Assembly (NCBI GenBank): GCA_025642075.2
Contig: JAODUO010000144.1
Location: 537,501-601,500, forward strand
Direction of reading: 5' to 3'
Length of the DNA stretch: 64,000 nucleotides
From: Ridgeia piscesae
Taxonomy: Eukaryota > Annelida > Polychaeta > Sabellida > Siboglinidae
In this document: positions 56,324-64,000 of the stretch, one piece after another
How positions within the stretch are numbered: the first letter of the stretch is position 1
Layout: the number at the start of each line of letters is the position of its first letter
Made by a program: the position numbers and the translations under genes
The notes under the pieces: generated by a model
Seen by the model: the letters and a program-made list of their open reading frames with translations, nothing else
Database searches by the model: none
What the model was told of the DNA's origin: nothing

Positions 56324-59300
56324 CTAACTGTCTATAGGGATGGCATCATACAGGCTTGTAGTTCGTGGTGGCTCGTCCATCCGATGGTGAGACTTAGTTC
56401 GTCTGGTCCTACAGACAAAACAACATCAAACATTAGTGTTTGTTTCTGTTTGTAATGGATATTTATCCTTTTTCTCTTTTTGTTATTATTTGTGACATAA
56501 TGCATAGGACGCTGTTGTTTAATCGCTGGGCTGATAATACAATCTGTCAGTTTGTTAGTGGTCACGCATGCAGTTAGGACAGTGATGTCAGGCAGTGATC
56601 ACATCAGTAACCTCGACATAACCTACACTTCCCATCACTTGTTACTGCCTTCTGAGGCTAATGGATAGAATTATGTCAAATATTTATTTCATGATGGTGA
56701 CCATGTAACATGTTACATTGTCATTGTTACATCTTCCAATGAGACATCATTCAGATGTGCATAAATTCATATGTCTACATTTAATCTTTGTTAAAATTAA
56801 CACTACAATTAATTGTGACAAGTACATGGTATGTGACAGTGGATATGTGTAAGTAGTTGACGTACGTCCTGTAGATGACGAAGAGTATGATAGCAACCAC
56901 AGCTATGACGCAGGGCACAGCAATCAGCAGCAGGGCTGTAACAAGTCCACAGTCATCACAGTGACATCTTGTTACATTGCATCAAATTTACGGAACATTC
57001 CGGCAGATACAAACAACACGATTTAAAGTTAATAATATTACCATATTGATATTTGTCATGTTAACATGTTGCTTCTAATCTTTGCAGTTGTAGGTTTAGC
57101 AAGAGAATGGATGTGAATTTAAAGGAAACATCAATTTTTTTTTAAATGGCACACAGTCAGCATGAAAGTGGAAGAACAGATTGGTTGATATGTTAAGGTT
57201 GTTGGTTGGATAACATCAGGTGTTGAGGCTGCAATGTTCTGTGTCCCACAAGAGAAACTACACACAAGAAAATGTGTTGTAGTAAAGTTGTTAATCATAT
57301 TATACAGTACCAATATTGCTACCAAAATAGTTAGAGAGTTATGACAGATAGACATCAGCTGATGAACTTCAGTGGACTGATTCTAATCTACTTTTTGCTC
57401 CCATAGTTAAGACAAACTCAAACCTTCTCTGTGGCTGCACCAACATTGTGGAACTCATTCCCTTACATTGTTAAGTCTATAGAAAACATATTTTCATTTT
57501 ATCGATCATCTGTGACTCTACATTTATATATTGCATCCCCTCCTTTAAGTTTGTTACAAGCTTCATTTAATTGTTGACAACTTTACACCATACATGGTAA
57601 TGAGAATGCTTAATCCTTTGGTTTTCATGTGGCACTGACCTTAGAGTTTCTCAAGGTATTTGAGATAAAGAAAAAAGTAAAGTATATAGTGCATTATTCA
57701 GTTATCAGGAATGCCCAAAATGCTTTACACTTTTACTGCCTGGCAGACCTATTCAGTTGAACGCCATCTCAACTTCTCTGGGAAGCATCCATGAGATAGT
57801 TTTATTATTAGTGGCATTATAACAATAACTTAGTTGATGTGATGTCTTACTGGTGTTTGTGAACTTGTTGGTGTGTACACTTGTGTCATTCCGGGTCACA
57901 TCTTTGATCGGAGACACATCTGCAGTTGTGCTGCCCCCGGTGGCCATGTTGGATGTGTTCTCGCTGGTGGTTGTTGTTGGATTGCTTTGATTGGTGTCGT
58001 CATCACCATTCTGTGCAGTTGACGTTACATGCATTGCTGTGGTTGTCGGTGTAGATTTTCTAGCTGTGGTGGAGATGTGTGTGGTTGTCATAGCTGCTTC
58101 TGTGGTGGTGGATTTTACAGCTGTGGTAGACATATGTGTTATTGTTGTAGCTTTGACTGTTGATGCTTTTGCCGTGGTTGTAGATTGTATGGCTGTGGTA
58201 GAAATGTGTGTGGTTGATGCTTTTGTTGTGGGTGTGGATTTTGTGGCTGTGGTAGAAATGTGTGTGGTTGTAGCTTTGATGGTTGATGCTTTTGTTGTGG
58301 GTGTGGATTTTGTGGCTGTGGTAGAAATGTGTGTGGTTGTAGCTTTGATGGTTGATGCTTTTGCTGTGGGTGTGGATTGTGTGGCTGTGGTAGAAATGTG
58401 TGTGGTTGTTGTAGCTGTGGTGGTCGGAGCTGTGGTCATAGCTGCTGTGGTTTCACCTGCAATATAAATTATGTTTGTATGGCTAGGACAGAACTCAGAT
58501 TGTTAATATAATAGTGTGATGGGAACTTAATAGAAAGTAGATTATTTAGACAATGTACTTATAGATCATGTGTCTACAGGGAATCAAAATCATCCCAGTG
58601 ACATTTCCGTTGTCCTATTAAGGTATGACATCCTATAACACACTTTTCACATTTCTTTTTCCAGACTCATTCTTCCAGAGCAAAATCAGCCAGATTAGCT
58701 GGTGACCCTCTTGTCACAGCCAATGTGATTTGTGACATTCTATACTGTTTTTGTTATTTCCTTCAAGCACAATGTGTCATTTTTGACATGTGACCATGAT
58801 GATCATTTGAGAAAAAAATATTGTCACTAATGCTTAATTAAGACCATGTTTATATTGAAGGGTATATAAGCAAGATCTGTGCATAATTTGACAACAAATT
58901 ATGATATTTATAGCTAGGGTTGAAGGTGGCAACCTCAATTACAGCAGAATGAACAAATTAGAGGAATGGAAAGGAAGGAGATATTAGCTTTGGAGAACCT
59001 CTGTAAGTAAACCAAGCAATGTGTCCAATGTAACGTTGACATACCTGCAACGGTGGCACAAACAAATCTCACTGTTTCATAATCGGTCAAATGTCCATTG
59101 CACAACTGTTTGACCACAGCTACTTGGCACTGTTGTTGCCCATTGCACTGGTTCTTCAGCTGGTCCAAGTGGTCAGTCTGTGCAGCACTAGTGCAATCAG
59201 AGGATGAGGGGCAACATCTCGCCTCATCCTGACACACGTCATCACTTCGACCCAGTACTGCACTGAGCACATATATCCTCTGGGAAGTGGTACAGTTTAA

Positions 59301-62143
59301 GAGGAAGTTGCCGTTCTCATCATGCATGCAGCCATTGTATGTCACTGTTGGCAGAAAAGACAGACAAAGATCACCGAGGTGTCACATGGGGTTGGACCAT
59401 AATTAAATGGCTTTTATACAGCTTTTTCACCCATTTGACAACAGTTTTCCTACTTACTTATGATGTCAAATTATATCAGAACATTATTGAGACCTTCATC
59501 TTTTTGTAACATTTAACCTACTGTATTATCCCAAATAGACATGCAGTGCCTGAGGGAAAGGGCTTGGGTGGGCATCTATTAATTTCCCATAAGGCAACAG
59601 TAGCACAAGGTGTCAGTAATGCACCATCGAACAAATTACACACATGTCACATAAGTGCACATCTAAGATACACAGCACATAACAAAGGTAGAGTCAGCAC
59701 ATCTACCAAAATGTCTGATGTTAGATCAACAGAACACGGTACGGACAGGATCATGTGGTTTGACATAGCAGGCCTATTGGCCTCTGTTTTGCCATTCGCA
59801 TTTGCACAATGTCATGCCAATGTCAATCATTTGAATGCTGCTAAACAATCATTGTGCTAGCCTGAAGACATCATTGGACAAACATTGCAGAATACCCTCC
59901 ATGTGTGCTGAATCCATGTGCGTTACCGACGATGTAATGTCTAACAGGGTGACATGAACTGTGTGCATGGAGGGAGCGTTACTGACGATGTAATGTCTAA
60001 CAGGGTGACATGAACTGTGTGCATGGAGGGAGCGTTACTGACGATGTAATGTCTAACAGGGTGACATGAACTGTGTGCATGGAGGGAGCGTTACCGACGA
60101 TGTAATGTCTAACAGGGTGACATGAACTGTGTGCATGGAGGGAGCGTTACCGACGATGTAATGTCTAACAGGGTGACATGAACTGTGTGCATGGAGGGAG
60201 CGTTACTGACGATGTAATGTCTAACAGGGTGACATGAACTGTGTGCATGGAGGGAGCGTTACTGACGATGTAATGTCTAACAGGGTGACATGAACTGTGT
60301 GCATGGAGGGAGCGTTACCGACAATGTAATGTCTAACAGGGTGACATGAACTGTGTGCATGGAGGGAGCGTTACCGACGATGAAATGTCTAACAGGGTGA
60401 CATGAACTGTGTGCATGGAGGGAGCGTTACTGACGATGTAATGTCTAACAGGGTGACATGAACTGTGTGCATGGAGGGAGCGTTACTGACGATGTAATGT
60501 CTAACAGGGTGACATGAACTGTGTGCATGGAGGGAGCGTTACTGACGATGTAATGTCTAACAGGGTGACATGAACTGTGTGCATGGAGGGAGCGTTACTG
60601 ACGATGTAATGTCTAACAGGGTGACATGATCTGTGTGCATGGAGGGAGCGTTACCAACGATGTAATGTCTAACAGGGTGACATGAACTGTGTGCATGGAG
60701 GGAACGACTGGTTATCAAGTATGTCATATCAGACTTCCAGATATTGCTGTTCATTGTTTTGACCAATCCTTGTGAATAGAGATATTTATGTGATAACAAA
60801 TGTTATTTTGTTTCAATGCTTCCTGTCTGTTGTTAAAAAGGTATATGCGATTATGATGACACGTCCAACTTTGAAAATAAAACGGAAGCAAATTGCAAGA
60901 CAGAAACGTGATGTCATTTTACGACTAATGCACAAAAAGATGTTATCTACAAAGTGTCCACAAGGTGGCGCCATCGAGCATTACCATATTTTCAGCATTG
61001 CAATTTCCGTGTTCACACTAGACAATTTAATTATGTGCATTTCACCTGTGTAAAAAGGGGGTGCATGTCTATTAAGGCAGTGTGCATAGGTAAGGAATAA
61101 TACGGTATCTAGACAACATTATGCTACTGTTCACAAACACCCACTATTGGTACCTTCCATCTTCAAAGTGAATTATTCACCTGCAGGTAGAACACCCCCT
61201 ACACCACATTCAGATATGTTTAACCCTGAAGATGATGTACTTTATGGATACCATACCCCTTCACAACACAGAATATTGCAGTCAAGGTTCTACAGTACAA
61301 TATTTGAGATGGATGCCGTTGTAATGTTTATAATGATACTCGAAATATATTCATTCTATATTTTGTTTATCATAATAAAGACTACCATTATTTAAACTAT
61401 TAGTGGTACTGGTGAAATATTAATTCCTATTTAATTTTAAGTAGAAGTACCGAATAACACAACATAGCAGTAACCAACATTCCGATTTTTGGTAGATTTG
61501 TGGGTAGTAGGATTTGTAATGTTAATGTGTTGGCAGCTGAACAAATTCTGTCAGTAAATATACTGTTTTGTAATCAGCTGTAACACAGTACGTGATTTGT
61601 ACAAAACATGATTTATTTTTGACTGATATAAATAATGATATGAAACTCGAATAGGTTGCTGCTGTGCTAGACACTAGAACATATACAATGAAGTGTTTGT
61701 GAACAATAAAAACCAGCAGCTCATGTTGATATACTGCATTAGCTGTTCTCACCACTTGGAACGTGTTTGTTGTGAGAGGAAAAGTAAATGACTGTCTGTG
61801 ACTATCATATAAGGTGGAATAAGACGGCACTGAACCAGTTACATAATGCAATCTTGTTACTGTAACTCGAATGATGTCAAGGAACTGAACAACACACACA
61901 GAACTTAGGTGTAGATAACCTGTGTTTAGGGTCTTTTTAGGGTGTAAATTGCATCTTGGATCGCTATTTTAATAGTGGAACTACAGGTGTTGTCGTACGT
62001 TGCAACACAGCTACTGGTAGTACAAATTCCGTCCCCATTACTCCTGTAGTTAGCACACAACACTTACCTATAGGCACAGTTACTCTGCCACAGACATGCT
62101 GCCATGTGAGCACAATCACCAGAGTCCTAGTGATGACACACAT
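56324..62143 (-). CDS. Receptor E: SUEL-like lectin, mucin repeats, TM, short YDAI tail
   Basis: Five minus-strand exons: 62143-62068, 59344-59045, 58456-57851, 56935-56866, 56408-56324 (TAG). Phases 1, 1, 1, 2; 378 residues. Exon 1 is a signal peptide (MCVITRTLVIVLTWQHVCG). Exon 2 is one SUEL-type (rhamnose/galactose-binding) lectin-like domain: LNCTTSQRIYVLSAVLGRSD, several Cys, QCNGQQQCQVAVV and FVC at the end. The usual FGDPC block is replaced by LCNGHLTDYE, so sugar binding is uncertain. Exon 3 has about 200 Thr-rich residues with four or five copies of a HISTTATKSTPTTKAS-like repeat. Exon 4 is a TM helix (LLLIAVPCVIAVVAIILFVI). Exon 5 is a short basic tail ending SLYDAIPIDS. Its tail start resembles that of gene C (TTYDAIDSS). 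It is probably a cell-surface adhesion or recognition receptor; the ligand is unknown. Confidence 0.8.
57690..57790 (-). mobile_element. SINE fragment (body end only)
   Basis: About 100 bp (ATGCTTTACACTTTTACTGCC ... CTTCTCTGGGAAGCATCC) matches the tRNA-distal part of the SINE-like copies at 29.2 and 54.3 kb. It lies in gene E intron 3, near the end of exon 3. Confidence 0.55.
59925..60712. repeat. 56-bp minisatellite in gene E intron 1
   Basis: Fourteen nearly identical 56-bp units (ACGATGTAATGTCTAACAGG ... GTGCATGGAGGGAGCGTTAC). Differences are single bases (CTGACG/CCGACG, GATGAAATG, ATGATCTG). The low divergence indicates recent expansion. Confidence 0.95.
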
Positions 62144-64000
62144 GGCTGCACTGAAGTGTTGTCTGTCTCTCTGCCTCTCGTACAGTGTTTCTCTCACAGT
62201 TCAACATAAGTTTGTAGAACTTCACGGAGTAGTCACCTGCTTGTTTCAGTGCCAGTTATCTTATCACGCAGGTGTACAGGAACTTGCGCACGGTGTCTGC
62301 TTATCGTGCAGCATTTCTTTTGCATGTCACGCATGGCTGAACCTAACTAGTGCGACTGGCAGGGCAGACAAGATTTGTCAGTGCTGATACAATTCACTTT
62401 CAGAGAAACTCTTTCTACTTGAATGCATCTGATCATGTGAAATTACGAAGTAAGATGACAAGTCCCCCCCAGAAATGATACATTTGTGCATGAGTGCTCT
62501 TGAAAAATGTCACTTGATTATTCAAAGTATGTGGATCACAGCTTGAGGCAAAGGCCAACGAAAAATATGTTTGGTTCCAATTACCTACTTATCCTAACCA
62601 CTATGCGGAAGCCCTACTCTCTAACAATATAAAAGTTTCTGCTAAATATGTATTTGCCAGTGTTTAGTTGATATTCTCAGGTGATTTAGGTTCTTATATA
62701 TCATATTGTACAGAACGGTTACATACACTTTATTTTGACAGCTGTCATGTCATATTTAATTATGCCAAATACAATATCTACAATATGTACTTGTCACACT
62801 TAGCATGGTGATTGGGTCCATTCTTTCAGTGGTTACAGTTTGTCAAGGTAGATGAGTCCCACTGAGTAGGGTAAGACCTCTTTGCTAAGTACCCTCAGGC
62901 TTCCAGAGTGACACTTTGCTGACAACTTCGTCATGGCTCATCACATAACCTGCTAGATGTAGACACCATTATCTCATGTTGGTGGAGATTGTAACCATTA
63001 ATTGTTTTGTGATTATAATATAGTTCAGTTTCTGACACAACATTCTGAAAGGTGGCTTCGATCTGTGGTGTTTGTTCTGCTTTGAGCGTGTCCATTCCAT
63101 AATTTATTTCCATGATCGTGTAACTTGCCATAGCAATTTAAAAATAGTGTTTCGCATCTTTTTGAGATTTCATGGATCATAAACATTAAAATCATTTGTT
63201 GAGATATCTTCCGTAGTTTGTGATTTATTGCTAAGATTTAAGTAGAGTGATATGTTGAGAAGCAAGGTAATTTTGACACCATAGACCATGCTGTGTTTGT
63301 CATTTTATAATATGTTGGCTCATAAATGCCTGGGTGTCAGTAGTTTTGGATTATTTGCTGAGGAATGTAAAGTTATAAACTGAACATTAAAGAAAGGTGA
63401 CATTACACAGAGTGTGAGTGCAAGGGTTTTGGAGTGTATCTGTTAATTTCTGATAAGACATAATAAGTACAGGCTGGCAATGGTGGACAAACAGCATACA
63501 CATCACACACATACACATCTAATATAGACAACACATAGCAGCGGCAGATTCAACACATCTACTCAAATGTGCAGCACTCAATTGACAAAATAAGTTGCGC
63601 CACAGAAATGTTTGACTTGACAGTTACTGGCACTAAATAAATGCCCACAAGTCTGAGATAACATTTCTTATTTTTTATCTGAGTGACTGTTGTTTTAACT
63701 ACCACAAAATACAGAACATCACACAATGAATCGGTCCTTTTTATGTAGACTGCTTACTTCGTCACACGCTTGAAAAGTCTCTACCAGCCAGGGATTGTTA
63801 AACTACCAGGGTAGGTGTGAGTTTTGCAGCAAATTTGTTGAAAACTTCAAATGTTGCCAGCATGTTGTTCTTCGTGTCAAGCCAATTTTGCAGTTAGTCA
63901 AAATTAACAGGAGTCATTTTAAATAATTTTATTAATTTAACTGTACATGATACATCATTTATACAGGACAAGAAATGCACTAACTACAGCAGCAGCAACA
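62144..64000. other. Region upstream of receptor gene E
   Basis: It should contain the gene E promoter (minus strand), but no core-promoter motif stands out. A possible tail exon is listed separately. The stretch about 63415-63575 is a diverged copy of about 59555-59725 from gene E intron 1. Nothing else was recognised. Confidence 0.45.
62931..63131 (-). CDS. Possible terminal tail exon of a fourth receptor (partial)
   Basis: Minus-strand frame of up to 66 codons ending in a stop. It has tyrosine motifs similar in kind to those of genes C and D (ATFQNVVSETELYYNHKT, NGYNLH). An in-frame stop lies just upstream of the first Met, so if real it is a last exon whose upstream exons lie beyond the window. 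A candidate acceptor (ATGGCAAG) is weak. It could also be chance or a pseudogene. Confidence 0.28.
   Translation of the reverse strand: MASYTIMEINYGMDTLKAEQTPQIEATFQNVVSETELYYNHKTINGYNLHQHEIMVSTSSRLCDEP

Noticed and set aside
59546..59860. 104-codon plus-strand frame opposite gene E intron 1
   Set aside because: It overlaps sequence duplicated at 63.4 kb without conserving the frame, and it has no family match.

Overview
The window is nuclear DNA from a eukaryote, most likely a marine invertebrate animal. All recognisable genes are split by GT-AG introns, the base composition is AT-rich, and introns and spacers are loaded with microsatellites, minisatellites, LINE fragments, SINE-like copies and inverted-repeat elements. 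The receptor genes combine a SUEL-type lectin domain with mucin-like stretches, which fits lophotrochozoans or invertebrate deuterostomes. The phylum cannot be fixed from the sequence.

Layout. (1) 1548-7029, plus strand: eight exons of an HSD17B14-like short-chain dehydrogenase; its N-terminal exon(s) lie outside the window or were not found. (2) 7.0-19.4 kb: no recognisable host gene. This stretch holds a 4.2 kb array of about 29-bp units with higher-order structure, a 33-bp perfect-looking hairpin, a decayed jockey-like LINE, and CA/CACACG arrays with a duplicated flank. (3) 19460-36158, plus strand: fourteen consecutive in-frame exons of NAT10 (RNA cytidine acetyltransferase), 615 codons. 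They stop inside the acetyltransferase region; the last 400 or so codons were not found. (4) 37.9-62.1 kb, minus strand: three genes for single-pass membrane proteins (called here C, D and E). They share a signal peptide exon, a Thr-rich exon, a TM exon and a tyrosine-motif tail, with the same intron phases. Only E carries a SUEL-like lectin exon. A possible fourth tail exon lies at 62.9-63.1 kb. Transposon remnants (MULE-like, RTE-like, MITEs, fold-backs, tRNA-derived SINEs) lie between and inside these genes.

Two themes stand out. First, tandem repeats repeatedly involve splice sites. In NAT10 intron 2 about 22 copies of the 3' splice site plus the start of exon 3 are arrayed in front of the real exon. 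The same is seen as a triplication at exon 7, and a donor-like motif is repeated after exon 11. The 29-bp array also consists of polypyrimidine-CAG units, and a 24-bp array in gene D carries a branch-point-like CACTAAC in most units. Second, C, D and E look like a small cluster of tyrosine-signalling receptors: C has YxxM and YxN motifs, D has ITIM/ITSM-like motifs, and E has one short YDAI motif. This resembles paired activating and inhibitory receptors, but the function is inferred.

All exon boundaries were read by eye from splice consensus, reading phase and family similarity. No database search was run.
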